DNA from: Fragilariopsis cylindrus CCMP1102
Taxonomy: Eukaryota; Bacillariophyta; Bacillariophyceae; Bacillariales; Bacillariaceae
Direction of reading: 5' to 3'
DNA: 25,543 nucleotides
Assembly: GCA_900095095.1 (NCBI GenBank)
Contig: FMBT01000002.1
Location: 1 to 25,543 of the forward strand
In this document: positions 11,967 through 21,788 of the stretch, piece after piece
Layout: every line of letters begins with the position of its first letter
How positions within the stretch are numbered: position 1 is the stretch's first letter
Program-made: the position numbers and the translations under genes
Notes under the pieces: generated by a model
Database searches by the model: none
Told to the model about the DNA's origin: nothing
The model's input: the letters and a program-made list of their open reading frames with translations, nothing else

Positions 11967-12260
11967 TTAATATGTGTATCTAATTATAGAATTTAATCCT
12001 CTGTAGGTGAAAAGCAGCTCTAATCTTTGCCAAATTTCTACCCTCTCTGCTCTACTAAAGGAGTATCCTTGCATCAGTGTCACTGATAAATAAATGCCTA
12101 AGATAGCACTACCATAATTTTTTGACAACCAGCTCTTTTCATAATAATTTTTGAATTCATGGCATTGTGCCATTGCCGCTAATACTTCTCTATAATCAAG
12201 ACTCTTTTGTGCTAAAGACAAGACATGAAGCATCATAAGTGAAAGTTGGCCTGGATTCAA
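11967..12260 (-). other. Weak ORF or exon-like fragment, unknown
   Basis: This open frame encodes 97 residues but begins just after a TGA and has no ATG until residues 9-10 (MMLHVLSLAQ). Its composition is less random than neighbouring ORFs, with amphipathic helix-like stretches such as REVLAAMAQCHEFKNYYEKS and AERVEIWQRLELLF. On the minus strand the sequence TTTTCACCTACAG near its 3' end resembles a splice acceptor. It could be a gene remnant, an exon of an unrecognised gene, or chance. No family is recognised. Confidence 0.2.
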
Positions 12261-13130
12261 ACTTATTCAAACCCAAACCCAAAGAAGAACAAACCACACG
12301 ACAATCAATGTCCATTAGTTAATAATACCCCATAAATCAAATCCAGCACAAGTCAGTAATGTACATAGTAGGATTGCTGCTGCTGTGTATTCTCTGTTTA
12401 TTGTGGTAGTAGTTGAGCATAGTCCTTCTACAAATCACACATATCATGTACATTAACTAGAATGATAGTCTAAAATGCAATGCTCTGTATTTTTACTTTA
12501 GCTGCTTTATTTGGTTATTTGATTCATCAGGCACACTTTGTATAGCTGCCACTATGATACTCTCTAATATACTGCAGTATTAGCTGCTAGCATTGTTAAG
12601 AAGATCTAGCAGAGTTTATAGGTGGTTATCAAGAGCATCGCAGTTCTTTGTTTTCTGGCCATGAAAGGCATGGTCTTAAGTTTGTTTGTCTTTTGTAGTT
12701 AAAACCTTAAAAGACAAAATAATCTCATTGTAAATCTTTCTAAAAAAATGGTTGCTGCACAAATTTGATTATAATATCCAGTGATCCATAAGGTACACCA
12801 ATTTCAGTATCAATTTGCAAATTTGAGTTTGTCCAGCTATGTGTAAACTACTTCTTGTGTGTTTTTGTTGTACACTCCGAAAACACCCAGACAAACTCTT
12901 TGTTGTGTGCGTGCACAAATTTTGTCATCAATATGTTGATGAAGTTGCAACAGAGAGTGTGTATGCATGATCATCATCAGTAACACAATCCTGTGAAGCC
13001 CTTTCTATGTGATCTTTCCACAGCAAAGAAAGACAAAGGTCTACTATCAACCCTTAAGTTCATCCAGATATCTTATGCTTCATTAGACTATATACTCCTT
13101 CCTACTACTAGTAGTATTAACATATAGTCC

Positions 13131-13657
13131 TACTGTACTATACTATGTTCATTATTAGCGACAATAATGATTTCACGATTGACACGAAGAACATAAATCT
13201 TAAACCGCTAACCGATATTCCAAAAAGGTAACGGCAAATAAACGGAACTTTGCGCATACGGGTTCTGTAAGCGTGCACATCAAGCTTACACATTCCCACT
13301 TACTCACTACCTTCGTGGTGTTTTTTAAAATAAACAGTAGAATATGATACTGTAATTCACAAAATCAACGTACCAACAAAAATTCAGCCATCTATCGCCT
13401 GCAAAAAATAATGATAGTATTACTGTACGATTTTAAATGGATCGAATCAATCAATCACAGCCAATCAAAAAGTATAATAATGATGAAAGTGGTGCCAGCT
13501 CCCCAGTTGTTCTTCTTCTTCTCTGATACACTTCTATTTCTTAAGTGATTGAGAGATTGAACAGTAACGCTTGGCTGACATTTGGCGATAGAACATACCT
13601 ACAGTATCCGTTGGGCAATATAATGAAATACTGTTGGCTTTTGACACCGATACTGTA
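13131..13657. promoter_or_regulatory. Cluster of five TACTGTA/TACAGTA heptamers upstream of SIT
   Basis: Exact copies start at 13131, 13348, 13421, 13651 (TACTGTA) and 13600 (TACAGTA), between 775 and 249 bases before the SIT ATG. One is extended to TACTGTACTA (13131). A regulatory role is inferred from recurrence only. Confidence 0.35.
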
Positions 13658-13905
13658 TTTGATGTAATTCTCGCCAACTCTCTACCGGCGAAATCCTCGT
13701 CATTTATTCATGACATTGTGATCGAAGTTTCTTTGGAAATAACTTTTGGACAGCAATAGCGGTTTCGGACAATCATTATTCGTATTTCAAGTAGTCACAT
13801 AAAAAATAGTTTCTTCACTTAGTAAACATCTCGTTGAACAAAGTTGAGATAATTATTACAATCAGTTGTCAATCAATTAATTGTCAATAAATAATAACAA
13901 TCATC

Positions 13906-15772
13906 ATGACAGGAACCGATAGGTCTGCCAACGCGGCATGCAGGATGTTTAAGTACATATACTCATCACTTCTTCTCGTCTTCAGTATCACTCTCATCGT
14001 TGGTAACATCTTCAACCTTCAGACACGTCTTTCGTTTCAAACCCATCCTGCAGTCGCTCTGGTTGTTATGCTATTCAGTATTGTATGGTTGACCATGGTT
14101 GAGGGAGGCCAAGGTACGAAACGAGATAATAATATTGTTGTTGTCGTATTTGATCGTTTGCTCCGAATAATATTTCCCAATGCATTTTTTACCGCGTAAC
14201 TAACAGTTTTCCCTTCTTTTCTTCCCAATACCTTCTTTCTTACGTTTGATTAGGTGCTATCGTCGGTCTCGGACCCGTCGACCCGGATCTTTACAAGGAA
14301 AGTCACCCCATGTCACACAGGTGTACTTCGATCGTCTACAAGGGCGACAACCTTCAACGATACCTTCTCGGCCGTCAGTTCATGGTCATTTTGATCGTTT
14401 TTATCGTCGAACTTTGCGGAGCTACTCACGGAGGTGATCACGGCGTTGAACTTTGGGGTCTTCCCAATTGGATCATCAATATCTTCCTATCGTCCGGTGT
14501 TGCCATGATTCTCTTTACATGCATGGTCGGCCAGCTCAATTCCGAAATTATTAGTTGCCATTACATGCTTGATTACCGTAAGTTACAGTATCCGACTATA
14601 ATTATTCTATCTTAAACATATTGCATGGCATGACATTACATTACATGGCATTATAACATGACACGGAACCTACACAAATGTACTAACATTTATTTTTGTT
14701 TTGTTGTGTTTTTCGTTGTCATTCATTTTCCCCATTGCTCATAGTCAACAGTTGGTTTGCTCTAATCACTGTCTGGGTTGCATTGGCTATTGAATTTTCC
14801 GGTATTCTTCATATCTGCTACCTTGTTCAACGATTTGTCGGCTACGTTGCCGGTCAGCCCATCGAGTCTAGGGAACCCGATAGGAGTGTATTACAGAACA
14901 TCTTCTATTACGGTCGCTGTCTTATGTCATTCGCTCTACTATGTTTCGCATTTGCAGTCACCTTCGTTGCAATCTTCGAGAAAAAGACCACCGTTTGGGA
15001 ACAAGTTCCTCCATGGGCATCAGTTGTCATCTTCTTTTCCCTAATGGGATGCATTGGAATTCTTGAGGGTTCACAGATCGCCTACTTCGCTGTCGTCAAG
15101 ATGCAGACATCCGAACAAGGTCAAGACGGAAGCATGGGTTGGTTCGCCAAGAAGTCGGCATGTATCCTATTCAAGAATCACAACCACAATCTTGCTGCCT
15201 TCCTTGTTGGACGCCAGCTATGCGTTGTTTCCTGTATGTTCTTCATTGCTCGCATTACGGCCGTTAAACTAGAGCCAGGAGAAGCAAACATCTTTGGTGT
15301 TCCAGATTGGCTTCAAGCTATATTCAACACCGGTCTTCTTGGTGCCCTCATCGTTGCCGTTGTCGCATCTGTATCTTGGCGTCTTGTGGCTTCTGCCTTC
15401 CCCCTCGCATTCTTCAAGAATCCTCTACCTTACGTTTTCCTACGTCTGTGTCTCTTATTGGAGATGACAGGACTACTTCATGGTGCATGGGTTATTGCTT
15501 TCATCATCAAAAAGTTGACTCGCGTTCAACGTGATGAAGTGTACATCGGCACTGCCGAAGAACGTTCCGAGAAACTCATGGCTGATAAATCCAAGCGTCA
15601 GATGTTGGCCGGTAATCCACTCCCTGCCTGCGATGTTGGTGACGACGAGCCTCCAGTCGTCCTGTCATATGATGACGATGATGACAAAGATGATGATGTG
15701 GTAAAAGATGATGAAACCCCTGACGCTGCCGGCACCTCGGTCGAAGGTGACAGTGACGAAATGGCTGTTTAA
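13906..15772 (+). CDS. SIT: Silicon transporter (SIT family)
   Basis: Three exons, 13906-14113, 14254-14577 and 14745-15772, with GT-AG introns of 140 and 167 bases, give an intact 519-residue protein. SIT proteins take up silicic acid, coupled to Na+ in diatoms, for building the silica wall. The family signatures are all present: EGGQ (66-69) with GRQ (109-111), and EGSQ (285-288) with GRQ (333-335), one pair in each half of an internal five-plus-five duplication. Ten hydrophobic spans are predicted, near residues 14-36, 48-65, 111-126, 142-163, 181-205, 238-255, 270-284, 335-350, 367-388 and 406-432. The intron 1 junction falls directly after EGGQ. The C-terminal cytosolic tail is short and very acidic (Asp/Glu-rich, about 477-517); the coiled coil described for many diatom SITs is not evident. 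ATG 13906 is in good context (ATCATGAC) and no upstream Met is in frame. Confidence 0.92.
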
Positions 15773-16197
15773 TTCTTCACTATTATATGTTTCCAATTCT
15801 TCTCAAGTTCAAGCATATAATATAATAGCTACATATATGTATTCAGTTTTTACTAAATTATAGTTTAAAAAAAACTAATTAATTAATATAACTACTATAT
15901 TTATCAATTTTACTTTCGACTCAACTTTTCGAACTTTATTCACATTTTACCCGATAGGAAGTAGTTTCAGTAAAAATTTGAGAAAGTCATTTTCGTGTTT
16001 GTCTAAGATCTAAACTAGCTAGCTCAAATACATATTCGGCTGCAAATGGTAGTAACACAGCAGCATATACAAGTAAAACTTTGATGGTCCTAGTTACATC
16101 TGGTACATTGTAAAACTTATCTATTTATTTAGAAAATTGAGGAATGCTTTTCTGTGTACGATGCGATAGCTACTGGTAATAACGGATATTGTTAAAT

Positions 16198-16329
16198 TAC
16201 TGTAAGTTACTGTACCTACAGTTCAAACTATCCTCAAATCTTCCGTCCGTCCATCCACCCGTTTCGGCGCGGGATTCGCGCACAGAGAAATGGCATTGCT
16301 CATTTTATTTTGTTTTCTGAATTACTGTA
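16198..16329. promoter_or_regulatory. Three TACTGTA heptamers upstream of the POLE3-like gene
   Basis: Copies start at 16198, 16208 and 16323; the first two are ten bases apart, about one helical turn. They flank the GC-rich patch. Role inferred from recurrence only. Confidence 0.3.
16262..16281. promoter_or_regulatory. GC-rich E2F/DP-like patch upstream of the POLE3-like gene
   Basis: In an AT-rich spacer this 20-base patch holds GGCGCGGGA and TTCGCGC, similar to E2F core sites (TTTSSCGC). It lies about 340 bases before the ATG of a DNA-replication gene, a class commonly controlled by E2F in plants and animals. Weak, motif-based. Confidence 0.25.
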
Positions 16330-16623
16330 ACTTACTAAGATAGAGTATCAAATCAAATGCACAAATTTGCACAACATCGTAGAAGACAATAAATGCTTTC
16401 AGCATACTACAAGATTTATAATTGAAGTACATGTAAACTAACATCGATCATCGACTTGTTCAACTGAGAAACTTAGTCGTCATAATCGTGAGAATATCGG
16501 CACTTATTTTTCCTTCTTCCAGCCGCGGTTTAAACTACAATCATATCACCAGCAACGAAATAACAAACGTTATACAATTACTATTGTAAAAGTGAAAATA
16601 AATAAATAAATAGATAAACAATA

Positions 16624-17922
16624 ATGAGTTCTCCAATTGTCGCTGTCAGCACAACAACTGCACATTCGCCATCTGTCGATGATAATGAGACCAAGGATAC
16701 ACCAATGATGGAGGGTGGTGGTGACGATGTTATAACTTCTCCCACAGCAAAGGAGAGTAGCAGTCTTGCTCCTAACACCCCTACTACTCCCGTCACAACC
16801 GAAACCTCCACTGATCCTGCTGCTGTCGCTGCTACTACTGCTGCTTCCGATACTGGGACAACAAACAATAATACCTCCCCTACCACTGCTACTACTGTTG
16901 CTACTACTACTACTACTACTACTGTTGCTCCACCTTCGGCTGTTGAATTTGAACCTCCCGTGGCGTGCGTACGACGAATTTTAAAAAAGACACTACCTTC
17001 ATCGAGTAACGTTGGGAAGGATGCCGTTGCGGCTTTTGCCCGTGCAAGTGGTATTTTTATCATTTACTTAACCGCATGTGCGAATGATTTTGCACGAGAA
17101 AATAGAAGACAAACAATCACAGCTAATGATGTGTTGGCTGCCATCAAGGTGAGTGTTGTAGTGTTATGTGTATGTGTGTGTGTGTGTGTGTGTGACACTA
17201 GCTTCTTCCGACAAAATACAATCTGTGTTTATTATCATTTGGTATTTTGTTCTTCAGCATGCCTTTCCTTTTGGGCAATAATTGTCTCATTTTGACTGTT
17301 TGAATTAATCTCATTTTTTGGTTTCCATCTTGCCATTCAATACATCGTGCTTTTTAATTGCATTATTTATTATCATCGTCGTTGCTGATTTTTTTTTCCC
17401 ATCACTTCATCTATCTCATTCTTTTAGGAACTCGAATTCGATGAATTTTCTCCAGAGTTGACCTCATTCCTGGAAGGGTATCGCGAGGCAGAAAAGAACA
17501 AAAAGGATGTCAAAGCCAAGGCGGCTGCCGCTAGGGCCAAAGAAGCAAAGGAGGATAATAATAGTGTGAGTGCTGATGTCGATGCTGATGCCGATGCTGC
17601 CACCACAACTACCACACCGATTGCTCCCGATGTCGTTGTTGCTACTCCAGACGGTGAAACATCACCAGCTACCGAAACCAAAAGTGGTATCAGCAAGGGT
17701 GATGATGATACCAATGATGACGGAATCGATGCCGATGTTGATAATGCCGATGCGAACGACGATGGCGGAGAAGGAGACGTTTCAATGGATCAAGGCGGAG
17801 GAAATGACGACGACGACGGTGGTGATATTGAAGATGAAAAGGGGAAAGAAGAAAACGACGATGCAACAAATGGTGGGGAAAATGATATGATAGATGATAC
17901 CGCAGAGGATATGGATGAGTAG
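16624..17922 (+). CDS. POLE3: DNA polymerase epsilon subunit 3-like histone-fold protein (POLE3/Dpb4/CHRAC17)
   Basis: Two exons, 16624-17148 and 17428-17922, with a 279-base GTGAGT...TTTAG intron, give 339 residues. The histone fold spans about residues 112-195: PPVACVRRILKKTLP, VGKDAVAAFARASGIFIIYL, ACANDFARENRRQTITANDV and LAAIKELEFDEF across the splice junction, matching POLE3/Dpb4 closely. In other eukaryotes this subunit pairs with a POLE4/Dpb3 histone-fold partner, helps DNA polymerase epsilon bind double-stranded DNA and recycle histones, and also serves in CHRAC-type remodellers. The N-terminus (1-105) is an unusual Thr/Ala/Pro low-complexity extension with a (ACT)n-coded Thr run. 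After the fold comes a Lys/Ala-rich helix, then an Asp/Glu/Gly-rich acidic tail of over 100 residues, longer than the acidic tail of human POLE3. The gene has no frame break. Confidence 0.88.
16901..16923. repeat. (ACT)n coding repeat, poly-Thr
   Basis: Tandem ACT units encode a Thr run in the N-terminal extension of the POLE3-like protein. Probably length-variable and outside the histone fold. Confidence 0.8.
17173..17194. repeat. (TG)11 dinucleotide microsatellite in the POLE3-like intron
   Basis: Eleven TG units begin 24 bases after the GTGAGT donor. This is an ordinary intronic microsatellite that could serve as a length marker. Confidence 0.85.
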
Positions 17923-18683
17923 ATTAATATTATAAATCGAAATATATATACAATTAATTTCGATTCTATCTTCTCAATCTTAGAAAAGACTATCAGTTAT
18001 TTATTAGAATACAATGCATCGATGATCGAAAAAGAATAATATATTATGTAACAACTGTATATTCAATACACGAGACAAAACATAAAAATGTAGATAGTTG
18101 ACAAAAGGTATTTGTATTAATAATATGCTATAATTAAATATTTATAATTCATCAGTCTTATTTATAATATACTATTTATCTAGTTCAAGGGAAGAGCATA
18201 ATCGACCACAGAATAAAACCAAGACTATGAAAATAACTGTAAATCAACCAAATACAAAGATAAAATAGTATGCGTGAGATTAGAGACAAAAATATGTATA
18301 ATAACGAATATTTGTCAGATGAAAGAATGTACCAACTACGGTTATGTCCTATCACGTAATAGCACCAGAGCGCTCGTCAAGGATTGGGAATGTAGCTTCA
18401 ACAAAGGGTGGACAAACGTTTCAGGACGAACCCGAAAACAAGCTCGTACAACACCCCGTCACGTTATCTAGAACTGTTTGCTATCGCTTTTACCTCAGAA
18501 AATCCATCCAGAATAGGACGGTCAGCGCGAATCAAAAGCAGGTGACACCGCATGGCATACCAACTGTGTAAAGGTATGCGCGCAGGTCGAGTTCATGTGT
18601 TTATACAACAACAAATTGCAGACATCAACAACAAGGAGTACAGTTTATTTTTTACATACCTGAAATCAATCAATCAATCAAAT
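17923..18683. other. Tail-to-tail spacer with a GC-richer island
   Basis: The spacer separates the convergent POLE3-like and hemerythrin-like genes. The left part (17923-18300) is very AT-rich. A clearly GC-richer block spans about 18340-18600 and holds a 75-residue ATG-started ORF (18344-18571) and an overlapping 65-residue ORF, neither recognisable. The block could be an exon remnant, a non-coding RNA or a mobile-element fragment. No TACTGTA heptamer occurs here. Confidence 0.4.
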
Positions 18684-19721
18684 TTATTCTAACATGTAAG
18701 TTTTCGGTTGGTAAAGTTTGCGATTCCATCTTGGAATCAATCGACGAGATATTGAGGGTATGGCTGTTTGAAAAAGTTCTCGTTCTTTCATTGATTCATC
18801 ATTATCTTCTTCCATAATAGCATCGTACATACCCACAAGATGTAGTCGAGAATCCAATAATCCTAGTTTCAAAAGCACTTTATTGTTGAACGATTTCTGT
18901 TCTCTTTCTGGAACTATATTGGCAATAGCCGGTACTAGCCATTTGTCTTCAATGTACATCATACTTCGTGCACAGTGTTGAAGTTGCGCAGACTGAGCTG
19001 CAACCTCAATGATAGCATTTGATCGATCCGATTCCGGTTGGTTTGTATCACACGCAAGTATTACGTTTTGGGAAATACTACTACCCAGATGATCTACTGT
19101 TTGTCGATCGTTCTCAAGTTTATCCATGACAGATGAAAAGGCTGAAGAAAGTTCTTTCTTTGGTACCGAAGTTAATTTCTCACGCATCCATGGAAAGAAT
19201 AATGTTTCTTCAATCTTGTGTAAACCCAAAAGGTTGAAACCAACAACGAAATCAGTTGCATCTTTCAGTGTCTCAGCATTAGTTACATCACTTTTCAATG
19301 CCAGTCGATGTAGTCGTCCAGCATCTCGGACCAAGCTCTTGATATGCCATCGCCATCCTTGAATGTGAAAATGTTCTAACAAAGCAGAAGCTTTGCTTTC
19401 GGGACCTAGAAACTTCCGAATCTCTTCCATATACAATTCAGGTACTGGTGACGATGACGAAGACAACGACGAAGGTGAAGAAGATGCTGCTGTAGTTGCA
19501 TCAACAGATCGTAAGACGCCAATATTTTCAGTAGTAGAGCAACGACGACTGTCAGGGCGGAATATAGACTTTGCTGCTACATGTATCGGCGACGGTGTTA
19601 ATAGGCCTCTAGCTGCTATCTTGGTCCATCGACTTGAAAATGCGAGAATCGACCAAATATATAGAGTCGAGACAAGGATTCGATAAATACTCCATCTTTG
19701 GCTCATACATAACAACACCAT
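18684..19721 (-). CDS. Hemerythrin-like (HHE) helical protein with a plastid-type presequence
   Basis: A 345-residue intronless ORF, ATG at 19721-19719; Met6 is an alternative start. The N-terminus is hydrophobic (about 12-27), with Ala27-Phe28 followed by a basic, Ser/Thr-containing stretch (SSRWTKIAARGLLTPSPIHV). This matches a diatom bipartite plastid presequence with Phe at +1 of the transit peptide. A Ser/Ala linker (about 74-92) follows. The folded part (about 95-275) is all-helical and carries spaced His/Glu typical of hemerythrin-like four-helix bundles: His126 and His138, His168 with Glu171-Glu172 in LLGLHKIEETLFFPW, His211, and His249 with Glu258 in LQHCARSMMYIEDKW. I infer a diiron or metal-binding protein; the substrate (O2, NO, iron or none) cannot be told. 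The family call rests on the HxxxE-FPW pattern and is moderate. Confidence 0.68.
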   Translation of the reverse strand: MVLLCMSQRWSIYRILVSTLYIWSILAFSSRWTKIAARGLLTPSPIHVAAKSIFRPDSRRCSTTENIGVLRSVDATTAASSSPSSLSSSSSPVPELYMEEIRKFLGPESKASALLEHFHIQGWRWHIKSLVRDAGRLHRLALKSDVTNAETLKDATDFVVGFNLLGLHKIEETLFFPWMREKLTSVPKKELSSAFSSVMDKLENDRQTVDHLGSSISQNVILACDTNQPESDRSNAIIEVAAQSAQLQHCARSMMYIEDKWLVPAIANIVPEREQKSFNNKVLLKLGLLDSRLHLVGMYDAIMEEDNDESMKERELFQTAIPSISRRLIPRWNRKLYQPKTYMLE

Positions 19722-20420
19722 TGTATATAATAGGTTGCTATCAATTCATGTTGGATTACTGCTGTTGGTTGTTGGTGGTAATATCAAACGAATATAAAGA
19801 GCCTGTGAGGTCTTCATGCAAACTATTCACTCTCCATCGTGAATGTGTCAGAAATAACGAAAATGAACTGTAACACATTTTTGTGTGATCTGCCCAGTAT
19901 GTTTTAAGAGTTAGTTGGTTACATTGTACACCATCACGTGCTCTTTTTTTAAAAGTCAAACCCACCGTTCAAAGTAAATTTTCAAAAAAAAAGATAAGTG
20001 ATCTCAAATTCATTGGCTGTCGTTGAAATTTGTAAAACGCCTGCTACAGTACTGTAGTAAACTTACTTCCGTGGTAAACTGGTCTTGCATGCATACGATA
20101 AAATCAAAAATCTGAGATTCAGGAATGAATAAAAGTCGCAAGTGTTTAGTATGCGTGACGTAACTACGCGTGTATAATTCAATCAATTCTAGAACAAAAA
20201 ATACTTCCCACTGGAATTTTTTACGGAATGTGTTTAGTATTTATCGTTGTATTTGTTCTTCCGGAATAAATAAATGACAGATAATACATCACGATACTGT
20301 CGTAGGAAAGCAACAGCATACAGTACTTGTACCAATGAAATAGACAAAATTGCATACATACACACATACACACATAGTCTAAACAATAAACTGTAGAGAA
20401 ACACGTATGATCACAACATT
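19722..20420. other. Divergent promoter region between the hemerythrin-like and F-box/LRR genes
   Basis: About 700 bases serve as 5' flank for both genes. It contains the palindrome TACAGTACTGTA (20045-20056), TACAGTA (20319) and ACGCGT (20166-20171), an MCB-like hexamer. No gene was seen; short ORFs in it look accidental. Confidence 0.5.
20045..20056. promoter_or_regulatory. Perfect palindrome TACAGTACTGTA
   Basis: Two overlapping copies of the recurrent heptamer in opposite orientation, 324 bases from the hemerythrin-like ATG and 365 bases from the F-box/LRR ATG. It could serve either gene. Function inferred. Confidence 0.35.
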
Positions 20421-21723
20421 ATGACGATTTCTATGTCTAGAATATTCTATATGATACCGGAACCCTCTCCGGGTGGTAACGAAGATGACGACGACGACGA
20501 CCATGACGACGACGAAGAAGAAGAAGTTTCGCCGCCTACTCGATTCGGTCTAGGATCACGTTCTTCTTGTCTCTCGTGTCTTCGTATACACAATTGTCTC
20601 GTTAATATTCTTGAATTTCTCTCATTTCCAGACACGAACAACTTCTCACTAGTTTCAAAAGAATGTTACAATGTTCGTTGTCACAAATCACTTAATCAGA
20701 CAAGATCAGGGACGATCCGTCTCGGTAGTAGTGGTAATGGGGGTGTCCAAAGTATTGTCGAATTGATGTTGAAAGTACGAAAACGAAAATGGCACAAAAG
20801 ATTCCGAGGAAATCGAACACATTTGCATTTAACGGGTCTGAATTGTTTATCATCGGATATTGAAAGTATCGATGAAGAATTTATTAACAAATGCTATCCA
20901 CTCAAACATGTAACGAGTCTCGATTGCTCGATGCACAATAATGATGAAGAAAAAGAAGAATTGTCATCGCCATTTTGGCTTTTCAGATATGAAGATTACA
21001 TAAATAAAGGATTTGCACACGGTCTTGCCTTGTCCTACTGTACCGAACCTCCGTAAAATCGATATGTCATATCTTCCATTGACATCACTTGGTGTAGCAT
21101 GGATTGCAGAAAATAATCCAAAATTGGAACGTATTCATTGGAATCGTTCTTTAATTTGGCCATCAATCATCAAACATACGATATTCTACGAGCGTGTCGT
21201 AATCTCAAGGAGCTACACATCGACGATGCAAGACTATTATTTGGTCCGTCTCTTTCACGTCGTCGACGTGCTAGACGTCGACAAAGACGACTGCAGCAGC
21301 AGCAAAGAAGAACAAGATCAAGATGATAATGGTAATGGTAACGTAAATAACAATGGTAATAATGACGCTGATGGAATCAATCATATCAATAATGGTAATG
21401 ACATCGACATCGACATCGACATCGACATCGACATCGACATCGACAACGACAACGACAATATTGTAGAAGATGAGTTTGATTCCGAGGCATTGTGGTCGTC
21501 TTTGATAGAAAATATTCAGTCCTTGGTTCGAGTGAGTTGCCTTCGAGCTCGATGGTACAACGAAAAATCTAAGTTCACGTCCATTGGAGAAACAGAAGAA
21601 GGTCAGGAATCATTAAAAAGATTTGTCCGATCGGCACCCAATCTAAGATGGTTTCGAAGCGATCTTACAAACGAAAACATTAAAATTTTGAAAAAGGAAC
21701 GACAAAATATAGTTTTTTGCTAA
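20421..21723 (+). CDS. F-box/LRR-type protein, broken by three frame shifts (possible pseudogene)
   Basis: ATG 20421 opens a frame with an Asp/Glu run (21-35) and then an F-box-like helix set, about 57-92 (NCLVNILEFLSFPDTNNFSL and VSKECYNVRCHKSLNQTR). F-box proteins link substrates to SCF ubiquitin ligases; the leucine-rich part would bind the target. Leucine-rich segments are spread over two frames. Frame 20421 ends at TAA 21054-21056, after homology has moved to frame +1 (VPNLRKIDMSYLPLTSLGVA, up to LERIHWNRS near 21149). It then returns to the first frame (about 21150-21250, ILRACRNLKELHIDDARLLF), and goes again to +1 through an acidic Asn/Asp-rich insert to the C-terminus (SLKRFVRSAPNLRWFRSDL, stop 21721-21723). 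The middle change fits one lost T in TCTTTAATTT (21149-21158); the other two need one extra or two missing bases. Either the assembly is wrong here or the gene is decaying. Confidence 0.6.
21400..21441. repeat. (GACATC)7 hexanucleotide coding repeat
   Basis: Seven perfect GACATC units, then GACAAC variants. In the +1 frame they encode alternating Asp-Ile inside the acidic insert of the F-box/LRR gene. The purity suggests recent expansion. Confidence 0.9.
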
Positions 21724-21788
21724 AGCAATTTTAACAGTTATAGCAAACATTATAAGTATAATTTTACTTCTATCATTATTCTGTTTGT

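Larger units (their letters stand above)
11685..13905. other. Long gene-poor spacer upstream of the silicon transporter gene
   Basis: About 2.2 kb. The left end has a GA-rich run (11684-11703). A weak minus-strand ORF lies at 11967-12260 and is listed separately. The right kilobase is the SIT 5' flank, with five TACTGTA/TACAGTA heptamers (13131, 13348, 13421, 13600, 13651), a 7-bp hairpin TGTAAGC/GCTTACA (13266-13290), and TTTGGCGA (13581-13588) with inverted TCGCCAA (13671-13677). Nothing else recognisable was seen. Confidence 0.55.
15773..16623. other. Spacer between SIT and the POLE3-like gene
   Basis: About 850 bases, AT-rich, no gene seen. It carries TACTGTA at 16198, 16208 and 16323 plus TACAGTT at 16217, an AGCTAGCT palindrome (16017-16024), and a GC-rich patch at 16262-16281 listed separately. 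An AATAAATAAATAAATAG run lies directly before the POLE3-like ATG. Confidence 0.55.

Noticed and set aside
16766..16984. Poly-Leu/Pro frame in the POLE3-like exon 1
   Set aside because: It is an out-of-frame read of ACT/CCT repeats that encode the Thr-rich arm.
17173..17194. The (TG)11 tract as a functional Z-DNA or splicing element
   Set aside because: Dinucleotide tracts are common in introns; nothing else in the sequence supports a specific role.
18540..18600. Possible tRNA-like segment (GGTGACACC ... GGTCGAGTTC)
   Set aside because: The B-box match is imperfect, no acceptor stem or consistent cloverleaf could be drawn, and no anticodon loop fits.
21400..21441. The (GACATC)7 tract as a CRISPR-like or satellite array
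   Set aside because: It is a perfect 6-base tandem without spacers, in frame with an acidic insert, so it is a coding microsatellite.
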